Shown: positions 16,664 to 25,425 of the stretch, in pieces
How positions within the stretch are numbered: the stretch's first letter is position 1
Layout of the letters: the number at the start of each line of letters is the position of its first letter
Assembly (NCBI RefSeq): GCF_947495565.1
Contig: NZ_CANLZM010000007.1
Coordinates: 1-64,000, forward strand
DNA: 64,000 bases
Source of the DNA: an uncultured Pontibacter sp.
GTDB taxonomy: Bacteria > Bacteroidota > Bacteroidia > Cytophagales > Hymenobacteraceae
Direction of reading: 5' to 3'
Made by a program: the position numbers and the translations under genes
Notes under the pieces: model-generated
Databases searched by the model: none
Seen by the model: only the letters and a program-made list of their open reading frames with translations
What the model was told of the DNA's origin: nothing

Positions 16664-17344
16664 TTATAGCAGGATGAAAATGCCGATAAAGAACAGCAGC
16701 TGCACCACATACACGTAAGGCGCCAGTTTATTGTTTTTATAGATGGCTGCCTGCTGAAAGTATACCTGCAGCGCCAGGGCCACTAAAAACCAGCCTATAA
16801 AGTTTGATAAGGGAATGTGGCCTCCATGCCAGCTCCAGAAGTCAAAGGCCATAGCCACGGGCTCTATAAAGTAATCGAGCAGCACCATTAGTGTTGCGCC
16901 AAGTATGGCTTTGGCGAACCACGGCAGAGGCGTATAGTTACTCAGGTGGCCGGTAGTATAGACCAGCATCAGCCAGTTCAGACCGATCAGCAGGGGCACA
17001 TCCCATATTTTTGTTCCCAGCGCTTGCCCGTAATTATAATCGCCGAACAGCAGCCCGGTGTGCACTCCCAGCACCTCTGAGAAAAAGCCAACAGCAAACA
17101 CTACTGCGGCAAAAAGTATAAACCCGACATTCCAGCGCCTATGGAAAGCAAAAAGCAGTGTATTGGTAAGCAGCAGGTTCATGGGGGTGAGTTTCTGGAA
17201 GTACTCCGGCCTGCCACTGAAAAGCAAACCCCAGAACCCGACGGTATGAAAGATAACAAGTACAGCCACCGCAAGCGGCAGAGCGTATTTTTTATATTTA
17301 CCTACAACAGGTGTTATAGCGGGTAAGGCTTTAGTGTCGGGCAT
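16664..17344 (-). CDS. Carotenoid biosynthesis protein, CruF-like hydratase
   Basis: An integral membrane protein of about 226 residues with seven or so hydrophobic segments and the CruF/DUF422 pattern: FFSEVLGVHTGLLFGDYNYG, VPLLIGLNWLMLVY and DYFIEPVAMAFDFWSW. Members of the family (carotenoid 1,2-hydratases such as CruF) add water to the end of acyclic carotenoids or monocyclic precursors. The ATG at 17344 overlaps the desaturase stop by 14 bases, so the two are translationally coupled. An upstream in-frame ATG at 17377 is less likely. Confidence 0.87.
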   Translation of the reverse strand: MPDTKALPAITPVVGKYKKYALPLAVAVLVIFHTVGFWGLLFSGRPEYFQKLTPMNLLLTNTLLFAFHRRWNVGFILFAAVVFAVGFFSEVLGVHTGLLFGDYNYGQALGTKIWDVPLLIGLNWLMLVYTTGHLSNYTPLPWFAKAILGATLMVLLDYFIEPVAMAFDFWSWHGGHIPLSNFIGWFLVALALQVYFQQAAIYKNNKLAPYVYVVQLLFFIGIFILL

Positions 17345-18839
17345 TTTGTTTAGATGGTTTAGCGGAAGAGGGAGCAACAGCAGGGGCCAGTTCGCCTACA
17401 ATTTTGGCTGATAGCAGGCACAGCGGAATACCACCGCCCGGGTGCACGCTGCCGCCGCAAAAGTATAAACCCTGCAGTTTGGAGCTGAAGTTTGGGTGGC
17501 GCAGAAAGGCAGCCATGCGGTTGTTAGAGCTGCTGCCGTACAAAGCGCCGCCAAACGACGAGGTGCGGCTCTCGATCAGCAGCGGGTCCAGCACCTGCTC
17601 CTGCTCTATCAGCGCCTCCACATCAGTCTGCAGCATACTGCTTAGCTTCTGTAGCACCGCCTGCCGGGTAGATATGGTTAGCTGCTGCCAATCCTGCCCC
17701 TGGTTATGCGGCACGTTTACCATCACAAACCAGTTTTCGCTGCCTTCGGGCGCGTCCTGCTCATCTGCTTTGGAGGTGATATTGATGTACACAGTCGGGT
17801 CCGGGCTAACGGTTTTATACTTGAAGATGTGCTCAAACTCAGCTTTATAATCCTGGCTGAAGAAGATGTTGTGCACATGCAGCTGCGGAAACTCCCGTTT
17901 AATGCCCCAGTAAAAGATAAGCGCCGAGCTGGAACGCGGCTGCTGCAGCGTTTTCTCCGGTGCCGGCTGGTTGGGCAAGAGCCTGCGGTAAGTCGGTACC
18001 ACGTCCATATTGCTCACCACCACATCGGCTTTATACTTACGCCTGCTGGTTTCTACTCCAACAGCTTTGTTGTTTTCGGTGATGATGCGTTCTACTGGCT
18101 CGTTATATTTGAACTCTACGCCCAATTCTTCGGCTAGTTTAATTAGGCTCGCCACTATACTATAAATGCCACCCTCCGGGTAAAAAGCTCCTATGTTGTG
18201 CTCGAGGTGCGGAATGATATTAAGTGTGCCGGGAGCCTGGTAGGGGTCAGAACCGTTGTAGGTGGCAAACCGATCGAGCAGCTGCACAAAGCGCGGGTCG
18301 GAGAACTGGCTGGCGTTGGCCTGGTGCATGGAGGTAGTCAGGCCAAGGTCGGAGAGGCAGCTCAGCGCCTTCAGCACATCGGGGCTCAGGTATGTATCCA
18401 GCTTGTGCAGCGACTTCTGCAAAAAAGTATCCGCTGTGCCTTTGTAGAGCCGTGCGCTTTTCTGCAGCGCCTCCTGCACCGCCTGCTTCGGCACGCCCAG
18501 CTGCTGCTCTGCCTCCTGCGCAAATTTACCGGCATCGGCGTAAGCTTTTACGTGGCTGCCGTCTGGCCAAAAATAGTGTGTGATCGGGTCGAGGCGGGTG
18601 TAGCGGAAGTAGTCGGAGGGGGTGCGGCCGGCCAGGGTAAACAGCTCATCCACGAGGTGCGGCAGCGTAAACAGCGACGGGCCGGCATCAAACCTGTACT
18701 TGCCCAGCCAGAACTCGTGCATCTTGCCGCCAAACGTATGGTTAGCCTCCAGCACCGTTACCTCGTAGCCCTTCACGGCCAAACGCACGGCTGCGGCAAT
18801 GCCTCCTATACCTGCCCCTATGATGGCTGCTTTCCTCAT
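17331..18839 (-). CDS. CrtI-family carotenoid desaturase, possibly CrtD-type
   Basis: A FAD-dependent desaturase of 502 residues from the ATG at 18839. The dinucleotide-binding motif GAGIGGIAAAVRLA begins at residue 7. GGKMHEF, the GPSLFTLP segment and the C-terminal LYFCGGSVHPGGGIPLCLLSAKI are hallmarks of the CrtI/CrtD/CrtN class. The overlap with a CruF-like hydratase favours a 1-hydroxycarotenoid 3,4-desaturase (CrtD), because CruF and CrtD act in sequence, but phytoene desaturase (CrtI) cannot be excluded without a tree. An earlier in-frame ATG at 18893 is possible but spoils the family N-terminus. Confidence 0.9.
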   Translation of the reverse strand: MRKAAIIGAGIGGIAAAVRLAVKGYEVTVLEANHTFGGKMHEFWLGKYRFDAGPSLFTLPHLVDELFTLAGRTPSDYFRYTRLDPITHYFWPDGSHVKAYADAGKFAQEAEQQLGVPKQAVQEALQKSARLYKGTADTFLQKSLHKLDTYLSPDVLKALSCLSDLGLTTSMHQANASQFSDPRFVQLLDRFATYNGSDPYQAPGTLNIIPHLEHNIGAFYPEGGIYSIVASLIKLAEELGVEFKYNEPVERIITENNKAVGVETSRRKYKADVVVSNMDVVPTYRRLLPNQPAPEKTLQQPRSSSALIFYWGIKREFPQLHVHNIFFSQDYKAEFEHIFKYKTVSPDPTVYINITSKADEQDAPEGSENWFVMVNVPHNQGQDWQQLTISTRQAVLQKLSSMLQTDVEALIEQEQVLDPLLIESRTSSFGGALYGSSSNNRMAAFLRHPNFSSKLQGLYFCGGSVHPGGGIPLCLLSAKIVGELAPAVAPSSAKPSKQNARH

Positions 18840-18899
18840 ACCCCAATATACGGTTTTATACTTTTTGTGCTGTAAACTGATGGAGCAGGGCAAAGGTTT

Positions 18900-19340
18900 T
18901 TATACTTTACCGAACTCCCGCTGGTAAATTTGCTTACGCATACCGAACTGCAGCTTCATGGCCGGGTAAAGCAGCAGATCCAGCGGTTTAAAGTCCGTGC
19001 TGTAGGTAATAATATCATGAATGACTGCGCCGCTGCCGTTTTTGGTTACCAGGTGCTTGTGGTGCCAGTGCCGTAGGGGAGGAGGCAGTTCCTGGCCTTG
19101 GTCTACAAAGTATGCCTGCGTATCAGTTATACTTCTCTCGGTAATCAAGCTAGTCCAGCGGAAAGATTTCAGACCGGTTTGCAGCGCTATCTCCACCACA
19201 TCGCTGGGCTCGGATCCATCAAAACGCAGCAGCTTCAGCCGGGGGTAGGCCGGAGAAAGCTTCCGGAACAGCTGCTCATCGAAAGCATTAAACACTTTCA
19301 GGTAATTCTGGCTGACGTAGGTTCTAAGGTGGAGTTGCAT
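18900..19340 (-). CDS. SRPBCC (START-like) family protein in the carotenoid cluster
   Basis: About 146 residues from the ATG at 19340. The pattern fits the SRPBCC/ligand-binding cell division-like family: an N-terminal strand (LHLRTYVSQNYLKVFNAFDEQLF), a basic central region, WHHKHLVTKNGSGAVIHDIITY and a long C-terminal helix. Such proteins bind hydrophobic ligands and are often found beside carotenoid genes. It precedes the desaturase by about 60 bases on the same strand. The frame extends to 19400, but the added part is low-complexity (INNSTINNSTIK) and comes from the TTGTTGATT repeats. Confidence 0.8.
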   Translation of the reverse strand: MQLHLRTYVSQNYLKVFNAFDEQLFRKLSPAYPRLKLLRFDGSEPSDVVEIALQTGLKSFRWTSLITERSITDTQAYFVDQGQELPPPLRHWHHKHLVTKNGSGAVIHDIITYSTDFKPLDLLLYPAMKLQFGMRKQIYQREFGKV

Positions 19341-19341
19341 G

Positions 19342-19388
19342 GGTTTGATTGTTGAGTTGTTGATGGTCGAATTGTTGATTTTTAAAAT
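19342..19388. repeat. TTGTTGA-type short repeat cluster
   Basis: Four imperfect copies of a GTTGA(T)T unit occur in about 45 bases. Similar strings in both orientations lie at 19548-19585, 38799-38835 and 38912-38930, so it is a dispersed low-complexity intergenic unit. Confidence 0.5.
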
Positions 19389-19396
19389 TGCCGGGT

Positions 19397-19440
19397 CCAA
19401 CCACCCCTTCCCCTCCTTGTCAAAGGAGGGGAGTTATTTA
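19397..19440. repeat. CCCCTCCTT hairpin intergenic repeat
   Basis: The core is a 9-bp inverted repeat, CCCCTCCTT (19410-19418) and AAGGAGGGG (19423-19431), with a GTCA loop and a CCACCCCTT flank. I recall this kind of C-rich hairpin element as a multi-copy intergenic repeat in Cytophagales and relatives. Only one copy is in the window, so its repeat status rests on recollection. Confidence 0.5.
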
Positions 19441-19493
19441 ATACTTATTCCTTTAAACCTCTTTCAAAAACAAATGTTATACTTGCTAAAAGT

Positions 19494-19531
19494 ATAAACG
19501 CCGCTGCATTTATACCTGCAGCGGCGTTTAT
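19494..19531 (-). terminator. Terminator of the SNF2 helicase gene
   Basis: A perfect 15-bp stem (19494-19508 with 19517-19531) has the 8-base loop TTTATACC. On the minus strand it leads into CTTTTAG. The AAGTATA heptamer at 19490-19496 overlaps the foot of the stem. Confidence 0.85.
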
Positions 19532-19581
19532 CATACTTTCTGCTGAACAACAACTATTGATTAACAACCAACAATCAATTC

Positions 19582-22503
19582 CTAACTTAACAGGTTGTCA
19601 ATATCATCTTTTGTGAGGCTCTTGATAACGGTTTCATCGGTGCTGATGAGATCGGTAACGAGCTGTATTTTGCGGTTCTGCAGGGCCAGTATCTTCTCCT
19701 CCACAGAATCCTTAGTGATGAACTTGTAGGTAAACACGGTGTTCTGCTGCCCGATGCGGTGCGCGCGGTCTACTGCCTGTGCCTCCACAGCCGGGTTCCA
19801 CCACGGGTCAAGTATAAACACGTAGTCTGCAGCAGTCAGATTTAGGCCTACACCACCGGCTTTCAGCGAGATCAGGAACACTTGTATACTTTCGTCTGTC
19901 TGGAACCGCTCCACCTGCTCGTGCCGGTTTTTCGTGTTTCCGTCTAGGTAAGTATAACTGACCTCCCGTTTATCCAGCACTTTTCGGATTATCTCCAGGT
20001 GCTTTACAAACTGACTAAATATCAAAACCTTATGCCCTTCGCGCACTACATTTTTGGTCATGTGCAGCACTTCCTTCAGCTTTCCGGAATCGCCCTCATA
20101 CCCCGGATCAGTCATCAGAGGGTGGTTGGCGATCTGCCGCAGTTTGGTAAGGCCCTGCAAGAGCATGAACTGGGTATTGCCCGGCCCGTTTTCTTCCAGG
20201 TTAGTCAGGATCTTGTTTCTGTAGTATGATTTGGTTTCTTCGTAAGCGTGCTCCTGCTCCTCCGTCATTTCACAGAAAATGGTCTGCTCAATTTTCTCGG
20301 GCAGCTCTTTGGCCACCTGCGATTTGTGCCTGCGAAGTATAAACGGCTTGATAAGCGCATGCAGCCGCCGTGTTTTCTGCTCGTCCTTCTCCTTCTCAAT
20401 CGGCTTCAGAAACTCGTTCCGGAAGAAGTGCTGCGTACCCAGCAAACCGGGGTTAATAAACGACATCTGCGACCACAGGTCCATCGTGCTGTTCTCGACA
20501 GGAGTGCCTGTAAGTATAAGCCGGTGCCGCGACTTAAGCGCGCGTACCGAGCGGGAGGTATTAGAGTCAGGGTTCTTGATAGCCTGCGACTCATCCAGTA
20601 TGATATAATCAAAATAGTAGCTCTGCAGCAGTTCGGCATCCAACCGTACAATGCCATAAGAAGTCAGCACTACATCGTAATCAGAGAACTGCTCTACGTT
20701 CTTCTCGCGGTAGGTGCCTGTGTAGCTAAGCACGCGCAGGTTAGGGGTAAACTTCTGGGCTTCGTTCATCCAGTTGTATACCAGTGAGGTCGGCATGACA
20801 AGCAGCGTGGCAGACTCGGCACCGTTTTCCTTTCGGTGTTGCAGCATGGCCAGCGTCTGTACCGTTTTACCCAAACCCATGTCGTCGGCCAGACAACCGC
20901 CAAACTTGTAATTCTGCACAAAGTGAAGCCAGTTATAGCCAGCCTTTTGGTATGGGCGCAGCTCACCCTTAAAACCGGCTGGCAGCGGCTGGTCCTCGAT
21001 GGTCTCAAACTCGCGCAGCTTCTCCAGCTTGCGGCTCATGGTTACGGTGGCTAGGTTGCCGTTTTGCAGGTCGTTTACCAAGGCCATGTGGTGCTTTTTG
21101 AGCGTTAGCTGCTCCTCGCCCTCGGCAAAGGCAAACAACTCGATGTATTGTGTAAACCACTCTTCGGGTATAATGGCCACCTGCCCGTTAGGCAGCATGT
21201 ACTCGTTATTTTTTGTCAGGATGTGGTTTTTGAGTTTGATGAAAGGCACCGTGAACTCCCCGAAGCGCACAGTTCCGTAAATATCAAACCAATCATTTTT
21301 TTCCGTAATGCCCACATCCAGCGTTATATCGCCGATAAAGTAGTTTTTGCCGTTTCGCTGGCTTTGCTGCACTGTAAAACCCAGCTCCTCCAGCCCCTGC
21401 AGGTTACTGTTAAGCCACGCAAAGGCCGTGCTTTTCTCCAACACGGCATGTCCGTTCTTCACCTCCAGCGCACGCTTATTCAGCTCTTTTACAAATTTTT
21501 TCTCCGTGTTTACATCCCTGATCAGCTTATGGAAAACATATGAATCAGCGGTTTTCTCCATACTTACGCTGACTCTCTTAGCCTCCCGCGTCTGCACCAG
21601 GTAGTCGCCATACTTAAACGACAGGTCGAAAAGAATCTTGCCGTTTTCCTGCCCTACATCTTGCTTGCTTGCTACGGTGGCAGGCGCTTCCGCAGCGGCT
21701 ATCTCCGAAAAGGTAAGGTAAGGTCTTGGCATATACTTCTCGGTCCGAATGTCGAAGCCTTTGGCATACACATCAAACTGCTCCACCAGCGGTGCTACAA
21801 ATTTGCTGTAGTAGTTTTCCTCCACTGAGCGTGGCACTACTATAAACTTCTTGTTCAGGAAAGGCTGTAGCTTTTTACCGTCCACGTTTTTTTCAAAGCT
21901 GTACACGTTATCATTCAGCATGAGCCAGGCAGGTTCATGGCAAATTAAGGCGGCATTTTTGTACTGAAACTCCAGCTTCTCGCCGGCATACTTTACAGTT
22001 GGGAAGTAGTGGGTATTATCCTCGTTACGCCTGAAGTGAAACAGTACTGTCGCCTTCTCCGGCGCAATATGGATCTCTTTCCAGGTCGGCTCCCCGTCCT
22101 TGCCCATAATAAAAGTCATTTTACCCGGGCGCAGCAGCTCCAGTACCTTGCCCATGTGGCTTTGCACATAATGGCTGATGGTTTCCTGCAGCGCCTTGTC
22201 GCCCTTTTCAGAGTCGTATACTTTCAGGAAGAAATCAGCGGGCGAGAGCTTTTTTTTAGGCGAGAATTTTTTGAGCACAGCGTCCTGCTGTATCTGATCG
22301 ATGAGCTGGATCAGCTTAAAATCTTCTGCATCGAGACGTGCGGCGAACTCGTCAGCGTTTTTTGCTGAAATGTTCTGATGCTGCAGGGTGAGTTGCCCTT
22401 TGGAGTTTACCTGTACCACAAATGACTCAAACAGGTAACCCAGGTATTCGTGCTCAAAAAGCGAATAGATTACCTGAAAAGGCTGCGTGGTATAAACATT
22501 CAT
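19582..22503 (-). CDS. SNF2-family helicase/ATPase
   Basis: A 973-residue SWI2/SNF2-type ATPase, the bacterial HepA/RapA-like class. The first 500 or so residues form the accessory region usual in Bacteroidota members. The ATPase core follows: Walker A DDMGLGKTVQT near residue 540, motif II DESQ near 635, LTGTPVENS, and the C-terminal helicase lobe with FSQFVKHLE, SLKAGGVGLNLT and DRAHRIGQ. Such proteins remodel nucleoprotein complexes, and the family includes RapA, which recycles RNA polymerase. The partner here is unknown. It is monocistronic. Confidence 0.94.
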   Translation of the reverse strand: MNVYTTQPFQVIYSLFEHEYLGYLFESFVVQVNSKGQLTLQHQNISAKNADEFAARLDAEDFKLIQLIDQIQQDAVLKKFSPKKKLSPADFFLKVYDSEKGDKALQETISHYVQSHMGKVLELLRPGKMTFIMGKDGEPTWKEIHIAPEKATVLFHFRRNEDNTHYFPTVKYAGEKLEFQYKNAALICHEPAWLMLNDNVYSFEKNVDGKKLQPFLNKKFIVVPRSVEENYYSKFVAPLVEQFDVYAKGFDIRTEKYMPRPYLTFSEIAAAEAPATVASKQDVGQENGKILFDLSFKYGDYLVQTREAKRVSVSMEKTADSYVFHKLIRDVNTEKKFVKELNKRALEVKNGHAVLEKSTAFAWLNSNLQGLEELGFTVQQSQRNGKNYFIGDITLDVGITEKNDWFDIYGTVRFGEFTVPFIKLKNHILTKNNEYMLPNGQVAIIPEEWFTQYIELFAFAEGEEQLTLKKHHMALVNDLQNGNLATVTMSRKLEKLREFETIEDQPLPAGFKGELRPYQKAGYNWLHFVQNYKFGGCLADDMGLGKTVQTLAMLQHRKENGAESATLLVMPTSLVYNWMNEAQKFTPNLRVLSYTGTYREKNVEQFSDYDVVLTSYGIVRLDAELLQSYYFDYIILDESQAIKNPDSNTSRSVRALKSRHRLILTGTPVENSTMDLWSQMSFINPGLLGTQHFFRNEFLKPIEKEKDEQKTRRLHALIKPFILRRHKSQVAKELPEKIEQTIFCEMTEEQEHAYEETKSYYRNKILTNLEENGPGNTQFMLLQGLTKLRQIANHPLMTDPGYEGDSGKLKEVLHMTKNVVREGHKVLIFSQFVKHLEIIRKVLDKREVSYTYLDGNTKNRHEQVERFQTDESIQVFLISLKAGGVGLNLTAADYVFILDPWWNPAVEAQAVDRAHRIGQQNTVFTYKFITKDSVEEKILALQNRKIQLVTDLISTDETVIKSLTKDDIDNLLS

Positions 22504-22671
22504 GCCAAAGACATTTTAAGGACTTCAAATTTAGCCAATTTGGCGCTTATTTCCTACTAAAAAGGCTGCGTTTGGCTTGTACTTTAGGAAGGCTGCCTAA
22601 TTTTTCAAGCTGAAACAGATGCGGGCCTCAGATGTTTCTGAAGTATAGAAATTGTACTGTGGCAGGGGGTG

Positions 22672-23895
22672 TTATATGTTATCGGTAACAGACATGGCAG
22701 CCGCTTTGTTAGCAGGCCGGATCGACACCAGCAGGGTGATAACAACAATTGCCAAGCCCGTGAGCGCGAAGTCCTCAATCTCCATTTTTACTGGGTAAGC
22801 CTCTACCACCGAGGTCGCCATGCCCATACTTACCAGCCCAAAAGTCTGCTGCAGGTTGCAGATGAGCATGCCAAGCGTAAGCCCGTAAGCAGCTCCGATA
22901 CAGGCTACCAACGCCCCTTCCATCAGAAATATGTTACGGATAGTTTTAGCCGTGGCTCCCATAGAGGCAAGTATGGCAATGTCCTTCTTCTTGTCGATTA
23001 CGAGCATCGAGAGGGAGAAGAAGATGTTAAGGGATGCGATGCCAAGTATAAACGCGAAGGTGATGAACACGAAAAGCTTTTCCACTTTTACGGCGCGTAG
23101 CAGGCTGGTATGCTGCTCATCAGAGTTCTGCACTTTAAAATTTTGGCCCAGCACCTGCAGCAGTTCGCGCTTTACCTGCTCTATGCGGTAACCTTGCTCC
23201 ACTTTTATCTCTAAGGCTGTCCGGCGGCGGCCATAGTCTAGTAGTTCCTCGGCAAAGTTAAGCGGCACAAATACATACGCATCATCATACTGCCGCTCTA
23301 TGGCAAATATGCCTCCCGGCAAAATGCTCAGGTTGTTGAAGGACCCCTCAGGGTTAAGCGGGTTAAACTTTACATTGCGCGGGTACAGGAACTGCAAGGG
23401 CTCAAACTGGTTGCCTGGCCGGATGGACAACTGGTACTGCACACCACGGCCTACCAAGGCGCGGTAAGCTTTGTTGAAGTATAAATTACTGCTGCCCTCT
23501 ACTACAGAAGAGTCAATATCGTTCTGATCAAAGAAATTTTCGCTTACTCCTTTTACCTTCACCACCATCTGCCGCTCGTTGTAGCGGAGCAGCGCATTAT
23601 CCTCAATCACTTCCGAAACCACTGCCACACCCGGCGTACGGCGGATACGGTTCATGAATTCGGTGTCTGTCTCAAAAGATTTGCCCTCAACAGCCGTAAT
23701 CTTCAGGTCCGGGTCAAAGCTTGAGTAAATCTCACGGATCAGATCCTCCAGGCCGTTAAAAACTGATAGCACGATAATGAGCGCGGCAGAACCTACCGCC
23801 ACTCCAATCATGGCAATGTTGGAGATAATACTAATAATGTTCCTCTTCTTTCTAGAGAAAAAATATCGCTTCGCTATCAGAAAAGGTACGTTCAT
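22672..23895 (-). CDS. LolC/LolE-like ABC transporter permease (FtsX/MacB type)
   Basis: A 407-residue inner-membrane protein. It has one N-terminal transmembrane helix (about 22-48, SIISNIAMIGVAVGSAALIIVLSVF), a large periplasmic domain to about residue 265 and three C-terminal helices with the FtsX-domain motif KKDIAILASMGAT. This is the LolC/E topology for lipoprotein release to the outer membrane. No LolD ATPase gene is adjacent. In Bacteroidota this gene often follows rbfA, as here with one methyltransferase between. Confidence 0.9.
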   Translation of the reverse strand: MNVPFLIAKRYFFSRKKRNIISIISNIAMIGVAVGSAALIIVLSVFNGLEDLIREIYSSFDPDLKITAVEGKSFETDTEFMNRIRRTPGVAVVSEVIEDNALLRYNERQMVVKVKGVSENFFDQNDIDSSVVEGSSNLYFNKAYRALVGRGVQYQLSIRPGNQFEPLQFLYPRNVKFNPLNPEGSFNNLSILPGGIFAIERQYDDAYVFVPLNFAEELLDYGRRRTALEIKVEQGYRIEQVKRELLQVLGQNFKVQNSDEQHTSLLRAVKVEKLFVFITFAFILGIASLNIFFSLSMLVIDKKKDIAILASMGATAKTIRNIFLMEGALVACIGAAYGLTLGMLICNLQQTFGLVSMGMATSVVEAYPVKMEIEDFALTGLAIVVITLLVSIRPANKAAAMSVTDNI

Positions 23896-23985
23896 TCTTA
23901 ATCGCTAAATTGTTTACTTGTTAAATGGTTGTTTCTTGGTCATTTTCAGAGTCAGTAATTTAACCACCAACAATATAACAATTAA

Positions 23986-24795
23986 CTATTTCCATGCTTT
24001 TACAATCAGGCCGGTACCCGATGGGTGACTTCCTTTTACATCCATCCAGTTCAGCACCATACTTACCGGGAAGGTTACCAGGTAATAGAACGGCAGCAGC
24101 ACAAAGAAAATTTTAGAGGCGTTTAGCATCAGCAGCGGGTACTTCATGGAAAGGCGCCACGAAATCTGACCCGGCTTGCCATATGAGTAACGAGCCTGCA
24201 CTTTGCTAAAGCCCGCTATTCTGAGTTTATCCTCAATCTCTTTGATGTTATACCCATCCCGTACGTGCTCCTCAATAAATGAGGTTTCATCATCTCCGTG
24301 CACATCTGAACCACCTTGGTCGGAAGGTGTGGAGATCAGCAGCATGCCACCCGGGCGCAGCGATGCATTGAAGTTACGGAAAACCTCCACATCCTCCAGT
24401 ATATGCTCCATCACATCCACTGAAAGTATAAGGTCATAGGTTTCGGGCTCACGGTATTTAACCAGATCGGCGATCTTGAACAAAATGTTCTGCCGGCCTA
24501 TGGCACGCATAAAGCGATTGCAGTCCGACACCTGTTCCTCCTTTACATCAACGGCCAGTATACGCCACTTGCTGCTCATCCCCGACAGGTGGTAGGTATA
24601 CTGCCCGAAGCCTGAGCCGGCGTCCAGTATGTGCTGCTCTTCGTTTCGGCGGTTATCAGACCACTCGCGAAGCTCCTTTTTAACGTGCCAGGCACGAAGC
24701 AACAGCAAGTCTAGCAGATTATAGAATACGCGGCGCAGGAAAGGTGTCTTGTTGAACACGTCTCCAAGCACCCGTTTAATTGGGTCGTACTGCAT
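23986..24795 (-). CDS. Class I SAM-dependent methyltransferase with C-terminal hydrophobic segment
   Basis: A 269-residue protein. Motif I is LDAGSGFGQYTYHL near residues 56-69, followed by the acidic strand LAVDVKEE, and motif II with DLILSVDVMEHI is of the ubiquinone/phospholipid methyltransferase type. A hydrophobic C-terminal stretch (IFFVLLPFYYLVTFPVSMVL) could attach it to the membrane. It starts 23 bases after rbfA, which makes an rbfA-methyltransferase-permease operon likely. The substrate is unknown. Confidence 0.9.
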   Translation of the reverse strand: MQYDPIKRVLGDVFNKTPFLRRVFYNLLDLLLLRAWHVKKELREWSDNRRNEEQHILDAGSGFGQYTYHLSGMSSKWRILAVDVKEEQVSDCNRFMRAIGRQNILFKIADLVKYREPETYDLILSVDVMEHILEDVEVFRNFNASLRPGGMLLISTPSDQGGSDVHGDDETSFIEEHVRDGYNIKEIEDKLRIAGFSKVQARYSYGKPGQISWRLSMKYPLLMLNASKIFFVLLPFYYLVTFPVSMVLNWMDVKGSHPSGTGLIVKAWK

Positions 24796-24817
24796 AAGGG
24801 TGATGTGCGGCTAAGGC

Positions 24818-25225
24818 CTACTTGTTAGGGTATGTTTCATCGTCCTCGTCATCCTCGCTGGCAGGCGGAATGTCGATGTTTTCAAACAGTTTATCAATCT
24901 TGGCTGCATATTCGGCCGTATCATCCAGGTAAAAGATGAGCTCCGGGATGATGCGCGCCTGGTTTTTAATGCGCTGTGCCAGTTGGTGGCGAATAGTTTT
25001 GGCGTTGATACGCACCTCCTGCAGCACAGCCTCGTTGTTTTGGGCCATCATGATGCTCAGGTATACTTTAGCCACACCCAAATCAGGCGACATGCGTACC
25101 ACACTCACTGATATATAGGCGCCTCCGAACAAGTGCGGCACTTCTCTTTGGAAGATATCCGCCAGCTCTTTCTGAATCAGGCGCGAGAATTTCTGTTGTC
25201 TTTTACTTTCCATACGAAGATGCAA
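24818..25225 (-). CDS. rbfA: Ribosome-binding factor A
   Basis: RbfA binds the 30S subunit and helps maturation of the 16S rRNA 5' end, also during cold shock. The 135-residue protein has the KH-like fold pattern: QQKFSRLIQKELADIFQRE, ISVSVVRMSPDLGVAKVYLS, RHQLAQRIKNQARIIPEL.F and the closing YAAKIDKLFE. An acidic tail follows. It is first in an operon with a methyltransferase and a LolC/E-like permease. Confidence 0.93.
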   Translation of the reverse strand: MHLRMESKRQQKFSRLIQKELADIFQREVPHLFGGAYISVSVVRMSPDLGVAKVYLSIMMAQNNEAVLQEVRINAKTIRHQLAQRIKNQARIIPELIFYLDDTAEYAAKIDKLFENIDIPPASEDDEDDETYPNK

Positions 25226-25425
25226 ATATCATATTAATTTCGCATTTTTACCCCAAAAGTGCCTTACTCATTTCGTGTAGGACACGTAAAGCAGGCACCG
25301 CTGAGATAAAGCTTTTTGCTGTTTTGGCTAGCACTACATGCTGTAGCGCTGTGTGCAGGGCCGATTTTATACTTGCCGCGGGTGCTTTTATATTTTACTA
25401 CCGTTTCCTCTAACTCTGTCTTTCC

